Below are positions 22,123-30,525 of a DNA stretch of 64,000 nt, in pieces; position 1 is the stretch's first letter, and each line of letters opens with the position of its first letter. This DNA is from an uncultured Oscillospiraceae bacterium (GTDB taxonomy: Bacteria > Bacillota > Clostridia > Oscillospirales > Oscillospiraceae): the NCBI GenBank assembly GCA_934630495.1, contig CAKTVW010000001.1:1-64000 (forward strand). Direction: 5' to 3'. The notes under the pieces are model-generated. The model was not told the DNA's origin. It ran no database searches and saw nothing but the letters and a program-made list of their open reading frames with translations. The position numbers and the translations under genes are program-made.

Positions 22123-24501
22123 ATGTATCAGGTCATTAAACGGAATGATAAAGCGGTCGCATTCGATTTGAACAAGATATCCGCCGCGATCCGCAAGGCG
22201 TTCGACGCGCAGGAAACTCCCTACGACGACACCGTGATCGATTTTCTGGCGCTGAAGGTCACCGCCGACTTTGCCCCCAAGATCAAGGACAACAAAATTG
22301 CCGTGGAGGACATTCAGGACAGCGTCGAGTCCGTTCTGATCCGCGCGGGCTACGGCGATGTCGCAAAGGCTTATATCCTCTATCGCCGCCAGCGCGAGAA
22401 GGTCCGCAATATGAAGACGACCCTTCTGGACTATAAGGAGCTGGTCGACAGCTACGTTAAGGTGCAGGACTGGCGCGTCAAGGAAAACTCGACCGTTACA
22501 TACTCCGTCGGCGGACTGATTCTGTCCAACTCCGGCGCAATCACCGCGAACTACTGGCTCAGCGAGATCTACGACGACGAGATCGCCAACGCACACCGCA
22601 ACGCCGACATTCACATTCACGATATGTCCATGCTGACGGGCTACTGCGCAGGCTGGTCGCTGCGTCAGCTCATTCAGGAGGGCTTGGGCGGCGTACCGGG
22701 CAAGATCACCTCCGCGCCCGCGAAGCATCTGTCGTCGCTGTGCAACCAGATGGTCAATTTCCTCGGCATCATGCAGAACGAATGGGCGGGCGCACAGGCG
22801 TTCTCCTCCTTTGACACCTATCTTGCGCCGTTTGTCAAGGTGGACAATCTGCCCTACGAGCAGGTCAAAAAATGCGTGGAATCCTTTGTCTACGGCGTAA
22901 ACACCCCGTCGCGCTGGGGTACGCAGGCTCCGTTCTCCAACATCACACTCGACTGGACGGTGCCCAACGACATGGCCGAGCTTCCGGCGATCGTCGGCGG
23001 GAAAGAAATGCCGTTCAAATACAAGGACTGCAAAAAAGAAATGGACATGGTCAACCGTGCCTTTATCGAGGTCATGATCGAGGGCGACGCGAACGGCCGC
23101 GGCTTCCAATATCCCATCCCCACCTACTCCATTACGAAGGATTTCGACTGGTCGGAAACGCTGAATAACAAGCTGCTCTTCGAGATGACCGCGAAATACG
23201 GCACCCCGTATTTTTCCAATTACGTCAACAGCGACATGGAGCCGAGCGACATCCGCTCGATGTGCTGCCGTCTGCGTCTGGACCTGCGCGAGCTGCGCAA
23301 AAAGTCCGGCGGCTTCTTCGGAAGCGGCGAATCGACCGGCTCCGTCGGCGTCGTTACGATCAATATGCCGAAAATCGCATATCTCTCCGCAACGCCGGAG
23401 GAATTTTATCAGCGTCTTGACCGCCTGATGGACATTTCCGCGCGTTCGCTGAAGATCAAGCGCGACGTCATTACCCGCCTGATGGAGGAAGGCCTGTACC
23501 CCTACACCCGCCGCTATCTCGGTACGTTCGAGAATCATTTTTCCACGATCGGCCTGATCGGCATGAACGAGGTGGGCCTGAACGCCAAGTGGCTGCGGAA
23601 GGATATGACGCATAAGGAAACGCAGGATTTCACCGTCGAGGTGCTGAACCACATGCGTGAGCGTCTCTCGGACTATCAGGAGCAGTACGGCGACCTGTAC
23701 AATCTGGAGGCGACGCCCGCCGAATCGACGACCTACCGCTTTGCCAAGCACGACAAAAAGGACTTCCCGGATATCATCACCGCCGCAAAGGACGGCGAGA
23801 CGCCTTATTATACCAACTCCTCTCATCTGCCCGTCGGCTACACAGAGGACCTGTTCTCCGCGCTGGACATTCAGGACCGGCTGCAAACGCTCTACACCTC
23901 CGGTACGGTCTTCCATGCGTTCCTCGGCGAAAAGCTCCCCGACTGGCGCTCGGCGGCAAATCTCGTGCGCAAGATCGCAGACAACTACCGGCTGCCTTAC
24001 TATACGCTCTCTCCGACCTATTCCGTCTGTCAGGAGCACGGCTATCTCGCCGGAGAGCAGCCGCGCTGCCCGATCTGCGGCAGAGTAACTGAGGTCTACA
24101 GCCGCATCACCGGCTATTACCGACCGGTACAGAACTGGAACGACGGCAAGGCACAGGAATTTAAGGATCGCAAGGTCTACGATGTCGGCACTTCACTTAC
24201 ACATCGCTTCGGCACCGCAGAGGGCGATCCCCCGGCCGCCGAGGAAAAGAGCGCACCCGCTGCCGGACGCGCGGTGCTGTTCACCACCGCCACCTGCCCG
24301 AAATGCGTCATGGCGAAGAAATTTCTTGCCGATGCCGGCATCGAATATGAGACGGTCGTCGTAAACGACGACCCGGACAGCGCGAGAAAATACGGCGTCA
24401 AGCAGGCTCCGACGCTGCTGCTCCTGAACGGAGACGCGGTGGTCGAGCGCATTGAGAATCCGTCGAATATCCGCGCGTTCGCAGAGGCGCACGCCGTATG
24501 A
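22123..24501 (+). CDS. nrdD: Class III (anaerobic) ribonucleotide reductase NrdD with fused C-terminal redoxin domain
   Basis: 792 residues. An ATP-cone regulatory domain (1-95) is followed by the ten-stranded reductase barrel and a zinc site (Cys about 636 in SVCQEHG plus RCPICGR). The glycyl radical loop is SRITGYYRPVQNW with Gly about 664. The usual family would end near residue 695. Here a linker (EGDPPAAEEKSAPAAG) leads to an extra glutaredoxin/NrdH-like domain with TTATCPKCVMAKKFL (Cys 725 and 728) and KQAPTLLLLNG. It reduces NTPs to dNTPs. The start at 22123 follows AGGAG; it is tightly linked to nrdG and overlaps trxB by four bases. The fusion points to a thiol reductant instead of formate. 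Confidence 0.92.
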   Translation: MYQVIKRNDKAVAFDLNKISAAIRKAFDAQETPYDDTVIDFLALKVTADFAPKIKDNKIAVEDIQDSVESVLIRAGYGDVAKAYILYRRQREKVRNMKTTLLDYKELVDSYVKVQDWRVKENSTVTYSVGGLILSNSGAITANYWLSEIYDDEIANAHRNADIHIHDMSMLTGYCAGWSLRQLIQEGLGGVPGKITSAPAKHLSSLCNQMVNFLGIMQNEWAGAQAFSSFDTYLAPFVKVDNLPYEQVKKCVESFVYGVNTPSRWGTQAPFSNITLDWTVPNDMAELPAIVGGKEMPFKYKDCKKEMDMVNRAFIEVMIEGDANGRGFQYPIPTYSITKDFDWSETLNNKLLFEMTAKYGTPYFSNYVNSDMEPSDIRSMCCRLRLDLRELRKKSGGFFGSGESTGSVGVVTINMPKIAYLSATPEEFYQRLDRLMDISARSLKIKRDVITRLMEEGLYPYTRRYLGTFENHFSTIGLIGMNEVGLNAKWLRKDMTHKETQDFTVEVLNHMRERLSDYQEQYGDLYNLEATPAESTTYRFAKHDKKDFPDIITAAKDGETPYYTNSSHLPVGYTEDLFSALDIQDRLQTLYTSGTVFHAFLGEKLPDWRSAANLVRKIADNYRLPYYTLSPTYSVCQEHGYLAGEQPRCPICGRVTEVYSRITGYYRPVQNWNDGKAQEFKDRKVYDVGTSLTHRFGTAEGDPPAAEEKSAPAAGRAVLFTTATCPKCVMAKKFLADAGIEYETVVVNDDPDSARKYGVKQAPTLLLLNGDAVVERIENPSNIRAFAEAHAV

Positions 24502-25406
24502 AGCAATATGATCTCATTATCGTCGGAGCCGGTCCTGCGGGCCTGACCGCCGCCGTCTACGCGCGGCGCGCGGGGAAAAGCGTGCTCGTTTTGGAAAAGG
24601 ACACCTTCGGCGGACAGATCACCTTTTCTCCGAAGCTGGAAAACTACCCCGGCTTTTCGGAGATTTCCGGAAACGAGCTGGCACAGAGAATGCTGGAGCA
24701 GGCGCTTGCGCTGGGTGCCGACATCGATCTGGACACCGTGCTTCATGTCGCCGGCGGTGAGCTTAAAACGCTCACGGGCGAAAACGCCGTCTATCACGCG
24801 CGAAGCGTCATTATCGCGTCGGGCGCGAAGCATCGCAGGCTCGGACTTCCCGATGAAGAGCGTTTTATCGGAAACGGCATCTCCTTCTGCGCGGTCTGCG
24901 ACGGCGCATTCTATAAGGGACAGCATGTCGCTTTGGTCGGCGGCGGAAACACCGCCCTGCAGGAGGCTGTTCTCCTCAGCGAGAGCTGTGCAAAGCTGAC
25001 CGTTATCCAGAATCTGGCGTATCTGACGGGAGAGCGGCGCATGATCGACGCGCTTGCCGCAAGGGACAATATCGAATACCGCTACAGCACCGTCGTCACC
25101 GCCTATGAGGGCGAATCGGAGCTGACCGCGCTGCGGCTCCTGAACACCGAAACACAGCAGACGAGCGTTCTCCCCGTCGACGGCGTATTTCTCGCCGTCG
25201 GCACCGAGCCGGAAAATGCGCCGTTTGCGGAGGTCGCTGCGCTGGATGCCGCCGGTTATATTCAGGCGGACGAACGCTGCCTGACCGAAACGGACGGCGT
25301 ATTCGCCGCAGGCGACTGCCGCACGAAGCAGTACCGTCAGGTCGCGACCGCCGTTGCCGACGGCGCCGCCGCCGCGCTGAGCGCCTGCCGCTATCTCGAC
25401 CGCTGA
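24498..25406 (+). CDS. trxB: Thioredoxin reductase-like NAD(P)H/FAD oxidoreductase
   Basis: 302 residues, standard length. FAD motif GAGPAGLTAAVYARR (9-23), redox-active FCAVCDGAFY (Cys about 134 and 137), NAD(P)H motif VGGGNTALQEA and C-terminal FAD motif GVFAAGDCR. It overlaps the nrdD stop (ATGA), so it belongs to the reductase operon. It most likely passes NADPH electrons to the CPKC domain fused to NrdD, though it may also serve free thioredoxin. Confidence 0.9.
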   Translation: MKQYDLIIVGAGPAGLTAAVYARRAGKSVLVLEKDTFGGQITFSPKLENYPGFSEISGNELAQRMLEQALALGADIDLDTVLHVAGGELKTLTGENAVYHARSVIIASGAKHRRLGLPDEERFIGNGISFCAVCDGAFYKGQHVALVGGGNTALQEAVLLSESCAKLTVIQNLAYLTGERRMIDALAARDNIEYRYSTVVTAYEGESELTALRLLNTETQQTSVLPVDGVFLAVGTEPENAPFAEVAALDAAGYIQADERCLTETDGVFAAGDCRTKQYRQVATAVADGAAAALSACRYLDR

Positions 25407-25415
25407 AGCTGTTTT

Positions 25416-25440
25416 GCCGACCGCCTTGGGCGGTCGGCCT
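25416..25440 (+). terminator. Hairpin after trxB
   Basis: 10-bp perfect stem GCCGACCGCC/GGCGGTCGGC with a 3-base loop and no T-run. It may be a weak terminator between the reductase operon and the MATE gene. Confidence 0.5.
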
Positions 25441-25463
25441 CAACACAACATGGAGGCGCTGCC

Positions 25464-26804
25464 TTGACTACCGCTGAAAAATACTACAAAAAAATGACCG
25501 AGACGCCCGTCGCGCACCTGATTGTTCAGCTCGGGATTCCAACGACGGTGTCTATGCTCATTACGAACATCTACAATCTCGCGGACACCTACTTTGTCGG
25601 TGTTCTCGGAGAGAGCCAGCAGGCCGCGGCGGGTATTCTCTTCACGCTGCAGGCAATCATTCAGGCACTTGCCTTTATGCTCGGGCACGGTTCAGGAACT
25701 TATGTCAGCAAAGCGCTGGCCGATAAAAACATCCGCGAGGCCACGACCTACGTTTCCACCGCGTTTTTTACCGGTCTGACCGTCGGAACGCTCCTGTCCG
25801 TATTCGGCCTTATTTTTCTTGCGCCGTTCATGCATTTACTCGGGAGCACCTCGACCATTCTCCCCTACGCCTGCGATTACGGCTTTTGGGTGCTGGTCTC
25901 CTGTCCGTTCATGATCGGCTCTCTGATCCTTAACAACAATCTCCGCTACGAGGGCAAGGCATTTTATGCCATGATCGGCCTGACGGCGGGCGGGATTTTG
26001 AATATTTTCGGCGACTATGTCCTGATTTTTCATGCGCACATGGGCATCTACGGTGCCGGGCTTTCCACCGCTGTTTCGCAGATCATCAGCTTTGTGATCC
26101 TGCTGGTCTTATATCTTAAAATGGCGCAGAGCACCATTTCGATCCGCGCCGTAAGCAGGCGCTTTTCGGTTTATCTCTCGATCGTCCGCGTCGGTCTTCC
26201 CTCGCTGATCCGTCAAGGTCTGGCCTCCGTCTCCAACGGTCTTCTCAATAATCTGACCAAGCCCTTCGGCGATGCGGCGATCGCGGCAATGAGCGTTGTA
26301 AACCGCTTTTCCGCGTTCGTCCTGTGCGTCGGCCTCGGGATCGGTCAGGGCTTCCAGCCCGTGGCCTCCTTCAATTATCAGGCCAAAAAGTATACCCGCG
26401 TGAAAAAAGGCCTTCTGTTTACCATGCTTCTCGGCTTTCTCTCTGTGGGTGTCATGTCGGTATGCGGTTTCATCTTCGCAAAACCGATCGTCTATGTGTT
26501 CCAGAAAAGCCCGGACGTCCTGCGCATCGGCGTTCCCGCCCTGCGCTATGCCACGGTCGGACTGCTGTTTCTGCCGCTTTCCGTCCCGGTCAATATGCTC
26601 TACCAAAGCATCCGCAAGGCCGGTACTGCGTCTTTTCTTGCACTTCTCCGCTCCGGCGGGACCTTTATCCCCGCGATCCTGATCGGCTCCGCTCTTTTCG
26701 GCCTGACCGGGATCCAGCTTGCGCAGCCGATCGCGGATTTCCTGACGGGTCTGATCTCTCTGCCGTTTGCGCTGCATTTTCTCCATACAACGCCAAAAGC
26801 CTAG
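25464..26804 (+). CDS. MATE family efflux transporter
   Basis: 446 residues, about twelve membrane spans. TVSMLITNIYNLADTYFVGVLGES and LGHGSGTYVSKALADKN mark the first MatE half; GLGIGQGFQPVASFNYQAKKYTRVK the second. The start is TTG at 25464 with GGAGG seven bases upstream; the ATG at 25450 is out of frame and overlaps the ribosome site. Substrate unknown. It differs clearly from the other two MATE proteins of the window (19799 and 49683). Confidence 0.87.
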   Translation: MTTAEKYYKKMTETPVAHLIVQLGIPTTVSMLITNIYNLADTYFVGVLGESQQAAAGILFTLQAIIQALAFMLGHGSGTYVSKALADKNIREATTYVSTAFFTGLTVGTLLSVFGLIFLAPFMHLLGSTSTILPYACDYGFWVLVSCPFMIGSLILNNNLRYEGKAFYAMIGLTAGGILNIFGDYVLIFHAHMGIYGAGLSTAVSQIISFVILLVLYLKMAQSTISIRAVSRRFSVYLSIVRVGLPSLIRQGLASVSNGLLNNLTKPFGDAAIAAMSVVNRFSAFVLCVGLGIGQGFQPVASFNYQAKKYTRVKKGLLFTMLLGFLSVGVMSVCGFIFAKPIVYVFQKSPDVLRIGVPALRYATVGLLFLPLSVPVNMLYQSIRKAGTASFLALLRSGGTFIPAILIGSALFGLTGIQLAQPIADFLTGLISLPFALHFLHTTPKA

Positions 26805-26870
26805 CCGCAGAAAACGGCCGGGCTTTTGCTGACAGAAAAAATCCATGCGCGTCAGCGCATGGATTTTTTA
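26795..26870. terminator. Two tandem terminators between MATE gene and HprK-like gene
   Basis: First (26795-26828): AAAAGCC...GGGCTTTT with a nested AGCCG/CGGC pair, for the plus-strand MATE gene. Second (26836-26870): a perfect 15-bp stem AAAAAATCCATGCGC/GCGCATGGATTTTTT with loop GTCA, working in both directions for the convergent kinase gene. Confidence 0.9.
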
Positions 26871-27563
26871 TTCTCTGCACATTTTACGGAAGGAAACCTC
26901 GGCGGCATTCGGCGTCGGATCGCAGTGCATCAAATAGAGCGGCGTCCGCGCCAGAAGCGCGTCCAGCAGCTCCAGCATCCGCAGGCGGTTCCGCGCGTCC
27001 TGCGGCAGATAGATTTGACGCATCATACGCGGCAGCGCGCTTTGCCCGTCCAACTCATTGATCTCGTTCTGTTCGCCGCGCTCCAGAAAACAAATGCCGC
27101 AGAGCGGCGCAGAAGTATTCGCGCCCAGCCTTTCCTTTCCGTTCCACGGCGTGCCGTAAGCATAAAACTCGCCGTCGGTCCGCCGCAGGATCGGCTTATC
27201 GCCGTTCAGGACCGTGACACGGTCTCCAAAGCGTTCCAGATATTGTAAAATATGCGTCGTTTTTCCGGTTCCGCTCGGCGCCGTAAATGCGTAAGCGCGG
27301 CCGTCGATCTTCAGGATCGCCGCATGGAACACAAACGCGTCATACGCCGGAAGACGCTCGGCGATCTCGCGCTGCAGGCAAATGCTTTCCGCGCGGGAGC
27401 GCCTCTCGCCGAAATCGCGCTGCTCCGCAATCACCTTTTCGGGCGTCGTGAAAACGCGAAAGTCCGGCTCCTTCTCCGTCAGATACGGGCCGCATTCCCG
27501 CAAAATATAATTGAAGCGGTGCTCTATGCCGATATTCAGACCGGCGACCGAAATCGTGAACAT
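26868..27563 (-). CDS. Second HprK-like kinase-type protein
   Basis: 231 residues. N-terminal 75 residues unassigned; then FVFHAAILKIDGRAYAFTAPSGTGKTT (P-loop 95-103), LNGDKPIL, YAYGTPWNGKE and ICFLERGEQNEI. The order of motifs matches the kinase at 4927 (VLFSAASGVGKST, LNGDRSII, AHGSPFSGS, IFLLEQAAKNEI), so they are paralogs of one type. The start at 27563 has GAGGG eight bases before it; a longer frame to 27644 has no ribosome site. It stands alone. Substrate unknown; HPr itself is unlikely because the HprK N-terminal domain is absent. Confidence 0.65.
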   Translation of the reverse strand: MFTISVAGLNIGIEHRFNYILRECGPYLTEKEPDFRVFTTPEKVIAEQRDFGERRSRAESICLQREIAERLPAYDAFVFHAAILKIDGRAYAFTAPSGTGKTTHILQYLERFGDRVTVLNGDKPILRRTDGEFYAYGTPWNGKERLGANTSAPLCGICFLERGEQNEINELDGQSALPRMMRQIYLPQDARNRLRMLELLDALLARTPLYLMHCDPTPNAAEVSFRKMCRE

Positions 27564-27676
27564 ATCATTTCCCTCAACTGCGCCGAAACGGTCCTTGATG
27601 CCGTCCGAGCGCCTTATAAAAAATTCGATCAGAAAAAATCTCATTCGGAAACAGTATTACATATCTTTCCTTACGA

Positions 27677-27705
27677 ATTATAACGTTTTGGCCTCCTAAT
27701 GTCAA
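27677..27705 (-). promoter_or_regulatory. Consensus promoter of the second HprK-like gene
   Basis: TTGACA (27700-27705), 17-base spacer, TATAAT (27677-27682): a perfect sigma-A match, as at the first HprK-like gene. The leader is about 105 bases. Confidence 0.7.
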
Positions 27706-27785
27706 GGAACGCGTTTCGATGTGCTCCGTTTCGGTAAAAATGCGGTATTTTTTCAAAAAATGTCATCGATAATTCCTTTGCAAGC

Positions 27786-27795
27786 GGTAAAACTA
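27786..27795 (+). promoter_or_regulatory. Possible forespore sigma factor -10 element
   Basis: GGTAAAACTA resembles the sigma-F/G type -10 and lies about 60 bases upstream of the spore protein ribosome site. The -35 (CGATA, 14 bases before) is poor. No sigma-A promoter is evident here. Confidence 0.3.
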
Positions 27796-27856
27796 GCACC
27801 GAGGAAATCAAATTTCTACATTTGATGACTCAAATCGACGAAAGGAGATGGATGAA

Positions 27857-28051
27857 ATGAAAAACAGCAACCAGATCAACGTTCCCGAGGCTCGTGAGGC
27901 TATGGACAAGTTCAAGATGGAGGCCGCCAACGAGGTAGGCGTCAACCTGAAGCAGGGCTACAACGGCGACCTGACCTCCCGTGAGGCCGGCAGCGTCGGC
28001 GGCCAGATGGTCAAGAAGATGATTGAAGCCTACGAGCGCAACATGAAGTAA
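27857..28051 (+). CDS. Alpha/beta-type small acid-soluble spore protein
   Basis: 64 residues with family landmarks: NVPEAREAMDKFKMEAANEVGV (including the germination protease cleavage region), GYNGDLTSREAGSVGGQMVKKMIEAYE. These proteins coat and protect DNA in the dormant forespore and are degraded at germination. ATG at 27857 is chosen because AAAGGAG ends nine bases upstream; the ATG at 27848 touches the ribosome site. Monocistronic, followed by a terminator. It is the best evidence that the host forms endospores. Confidence 0.93.
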   Translation: MKNSNQINVPEAREAMDKFKMEAANEVGVNLKQGYNGDLTSREAGSVGGQMVKKMIEAYERNMK

Positions 28052-28066
28052 GTTTCCCGGCAAGAA

Positions 28067-28096
28067 GAGCGGCATATCCAAATGGATATGCCGCTC
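28067..28096. repeat. Terminator stem-loop copy 1 (30-bp duplicated target)
   Basis: GAGCGGCATATCC-AAAT-GGATATGCCGCTC, identical to 28330-28359. It keeps the gene-proximal flank (AAGA) of the original terminator; the T-rich distal flank is attached to copy 2. Confidence 0.92.
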
Positions 28097-28329
28097 GAGC
28101 GTGTCAAAGAACCCTCGGTCATGTCATTCCGATGACGTAGCCGTTGGTGGCTTTGCCGCCTTACGGATACGGACACTCCGCTTGCCGGTCGGAGCGAAGC
28201 GACGTGGGAATCTCATGTAAAATGTTTCGGATTCGCCGGAGTTTACCGAGGATTCCGGATCATTCTGCGAGATTGCCACGGCCCCTTATGGGGCCTCGCA
28301 ATGACAAGCTTGACTTTTTTGACAGTCTG
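28097..28329. mobile_element. Short non-coding element A (233 bp) inside a duplicated terminator
   Basis: Begins GAGCGTGTCAAAGAACCCT and ends GACTTTTTTGACAGTCTG, matching the ends of elements B (43653-43904) and C (49394-49645), while the interior is unrelated to theirs. The interior carries an inner inverted repeat TTGTCATT.../...GAATGACA with GCGAGG, GAGCGAAGCGACGTGG and GGCAATCTC motifs, a repeat type seen in many bacterial genomes. It has no credible ORF. It is flanked by perfect 30-bp copies of the terminator hairpin. Confidence 0.82.
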
Positions 28330-28365
28330 GAGCGGCATATCCAAATGGATATGCCGCTCTTAAAT
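28330..28365. terminator. Terminator stem-loop copy 2 with T-rich flank
   Basis: Second copy of the 13-bp stem, followed by TTAAATTTT on the plus strand. It serves the spore protein gene and, on the other strand, nadE (ends 28400). The original stem read AAGAGC...GCTCTT, now split between the two copies. Confidence 0.85.
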
Positions 28366-28399
28366 TTTCTCCGGATTTTTTCGCGATATCGTTGAAATT

Positions 28400-29140
28400 T
28401 CAGTCCGCCTGATACGGGAACACGTCCATAAAGCGGACCTTAAAGCGGTTAAGCTCGTAGAGGCGGTCGATGCGTGCCTTTGTTTCGGGATCAGGCGCGA
28501 TCCCGTCGCGGATGTAGCTGTCAAGCGTCTCATAAGTAAAGCCGAGCTTTTCCTCGTCGGTCTGTCCGCACAGGCCGTCGATCGGCGTCTTTTCCACAAG
28601 ACACTCCGGCAGACCCAGCTCCCGTCCGAGCGCCTTGACCTCGCGGACGCACAGCATCGACAGCGGGCTGAAATCTCCGGCGCTGTCGCCGTAGCGCGTG
28701 GAATAGCCGACCCAGTCCTCGGAAAGATTGCAGGTATTCACGACGCGGCCGTTTTTGCTCTGTCCGACGGCGTAGAGCGTCGCCATGCGGAGACGCGGCG
28801 CAAGATTGATCGTCGTGTCGCGGCTGACCGCGCCAAGCTCATGCGTCACCGCGTGCAGAAGCCCCTCATAGCCGTCCTTGATATTGACGACGTAATGCTC
28901 TATGCCGAGATGTTCGACCAGCAGCTTCGCCATGTCGATGTCATGCTGTTCGCCGTTGGGCATCAGCACGCCGATCACGCGTTCGCGTCCCAGCGCCTTG
29001 ACGCAGAGCGCGGCGGCGACGGAGCTGTCCTTTCCGCCGGAAATCCCGACAATGGCGTTACAGCCCTTGCCGTTTTTTTCAAACCATTCCTGAATCCACT
29101 GCGCGATCTCCTCGGAAACCTTTTTTGCGTTAAAAGTCAT
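28400..29140 (-). CDS. nadE: NAD+ synthetase (ammonia-type, no glutaminase domain)
   Basis: 246 residues. PP-loop ATPase motif AIVGISGGKDSSVAA (about 32-45), PNGEQHDI, TCNLSEDWVGYSTRYGDSAGDFSP and a C-terminal TPIDGLCGQTDEEKLGFTY. It adenylates and amidates nicotinate adenine dinucleotide to NAD+. Without the N-terminal nitrilase-type glutaminase it must use ammonia. The start at 29140 has AAGGAGG eight bases upstream. It is divergent from preT. Confidence 0.92.
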   Translation of the reverse strand: MTFNAKKVSEEIAQWIQEWFEKNGKGCNAIVGISGGKDSSVAAALCVKALGRERVIGVLMPNGEQHDIDMAKLLVEHLGIEHYVVNIKDGYEGLLHAVTHELGAVSRDTTINLAPRLRMATLYAVGQSKNGRVVNTCNLSEDWVGYSTRYGDSAGDFSPLSMLCVREVKALGRELGLPECLVEKTPIDGLCGQTDEEKLGFTYETLDSYIRDGIAPDPETKARIDRLYELNRFKVRFMDVFPYQAD

Positions 29141-29168
29141 ACTCTCTGCCTCCTTGGGGTTTTTATTC

Positions 29169-29197
29169 ATCATAACACAGATCATGCCGTTTTTCCA
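29169..29197 (-). promoter_or_regulatory. nadE: Promoter of nadE
   Basis: TGGAAA (29192-29197), 17 bases, TATGAT (29169-29174) on the minus strand. The -35 is only 4 of 6. Confidence 0.45.
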
Positions 29198-29227
29198 TGC
29201 TTTTATGAAATATTGTTTGACGTATTC

Positions 29228-29255
29228 TTGACATTTTTCGCGCGTATGATATGAT
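29228..29255 (+). promoter_or_regulatory. preT: Promoter of preTA
   Basis: TTGACA (29228-29233), 16 bases, TATGAT (29250-29255); ribosome site AAGGAGG precedes the preT ATG at 29295. Confidence 0.65.
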
Positions 29256-29294
29256 AATAACAGGCTCAGTTGAAACAAAAAGGAGGTCTTTCAA

Positions 29295-30524
29295 ATGGAT
29301 GTAAAATATTCCAAGGAGCTGGAACCCGGCTTTACCCCCGTAACGATCTGCGAGGAAGCAGCGCGCTGCCTGCTGTGCCACGACGCCCCCTGTTCAAAGG
29401 CTTGCCCCGCGGGAACCGACCCCGCAAAGTTTATCAGAAGCGTCCGTTTTCGCAATTTCAAGGGCGCGGCTGAAACGATCCGCGAAAACAATATCTTAGG
29501 CGCGGTCTGCGCACGAGTCTGCCCGACCGAAAAATACTGCCAGCTCGGCTGCTCGCGCTGCGGCATTGATAAGCCGATCGATATCGGCAGAATCCAGCGC
29601 TATGTTACCGATATGGAAGAAGCTCTCGGCATGAATATTCTGGAAAAGGCGGAGGACAACGGCAAGCGTGTCGCCGTGATCGGCGCAGGCCCCGGCGGTC
29701 TTGCAGTCTCCGGTGAGCTGCTCAAGAAGGGCTACGCGGTCGAGATCTTTGAAAAAGAAGAAAAGCTCGGCGGCTATCTCCGCTACGGCATTCCCGAATA
29801 CCGTCTCCCCGACCGCATCGTGGATACGGAGATTCGGCGCATCATTGAACTCGGTCTTGTCGTACATACCGGCGTTCGGGTCGGAAAGGACGTCCCGATC
29901 GAGGAGCTGAAAACCAAATTCGACGCCGTGGTCGTCGCCGTCGGACTCAGCGGGGGCAAGTGGCTTCCCATGTTCGAGGGCAACGAAAATGTCGAAACGG
30001 CGGTTTCCTTCCTGAAGCGCGCGAAAGAGACGCAGGGCGCGATCGACGTCGAGAAGAATATTCTCGTCGTCGGCGGCGGCGACGTTTCCATGGACGTATG
30101 CACCACGCTGAAAATGCTGGGCGCTAAAAACGTCACGGCGATCGCCTACGAAGAATTTTGTGAGTTCAAGGCCAGCAAGAAGGAGCTTGAGGGCGCACGC
30201 GCACTGGAGGTTTCCATCTACGACGGCTATATTCCCACCAAGGTCGACGGAAAAACCGTCACCTTCAAGCACAGAAAAATCGACAGCGAGATCACCTTTA
30301 CCGCCGATAAGATCATCCTTGCCGTCGGTCAGGAGCTTGACGCCGAGGGGCTGGGGCTTCGCTTTGAGCGCAACGAGGCGGTGACCAAGTATTTCCGCGC
30401 AGAGGACAGCAACGTCTTTGTCGTGGGCGATATTTCCGAAAACAAAGAAAAGAGCGTCGTCGGCGCGGTCAAGAGCGCGAAGCTTGCCGCCTGCTATCTC
30501 GACGCTTATCTGGGAGGGAAATAA
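29295..30524 (+). CDS. preT: NAD-dependent dihydropyrimidine dehydrogenase subunit PreT
   Basis: 409 residues. N-terminal iron-sulfur region (CLLCHDAPCSKACP about 25-38, CARVCPTEKYCQLGC about 72-86), FAD motif VIGAGPGGLAVSGEL (about 121), NAD motif VVGGGDVSMDVCTTL and a C-terminal NVFVVGDIS. PreT takes electrons from NADH and passes them to PreA, which reduces uracil or thymine to the dihydro form (reversible). It resembles NfnB in fold, but preA follows after one base, which settles the call. Confidence 0.9.
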   Translation: MDVKYSKELEPGFTPVTICEEAARCLLCHDAPCSKACPAGTDPAKFIRSVRFRNFKGAAETIRENNILGAVCARVCPTEKYCQLGCSRCGIDKPIDIGRIQRYVTDMEEALGMNILEKAEDNGKRVAVIGAGPGGLAVSGELLKKGYAVEIFEKEEKLGGYLRYGIPEYRLPDRIVDTEIRRIIELGLVVHTGVRVGKDVPIEELKTKFDAVVVAVGLSGGKWLPMFEGNENVETAVSFLKRAKETQGAIDVEKNILVVGGGDVSMDVCTTLKMLGAKNVTAIAYEEFCEFKASKKELEGARALEVSIYDGYIPTKVDGKTVTFKHRKIDSEITFTADKIILAVGQELDAEGLGLRFERNEAVTKYFRAEDSNVFVVGDISENKEKSVVGAVKSAKLAACYLDAYLGGK

Positions 30525-30525
30525 G

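Noticed and set aside
22078..24039. 653-codon frame antisense to nrdD
   Set aside because: Shadow of the nrdD coding bias; the product matches nothing and nrdD is intact.
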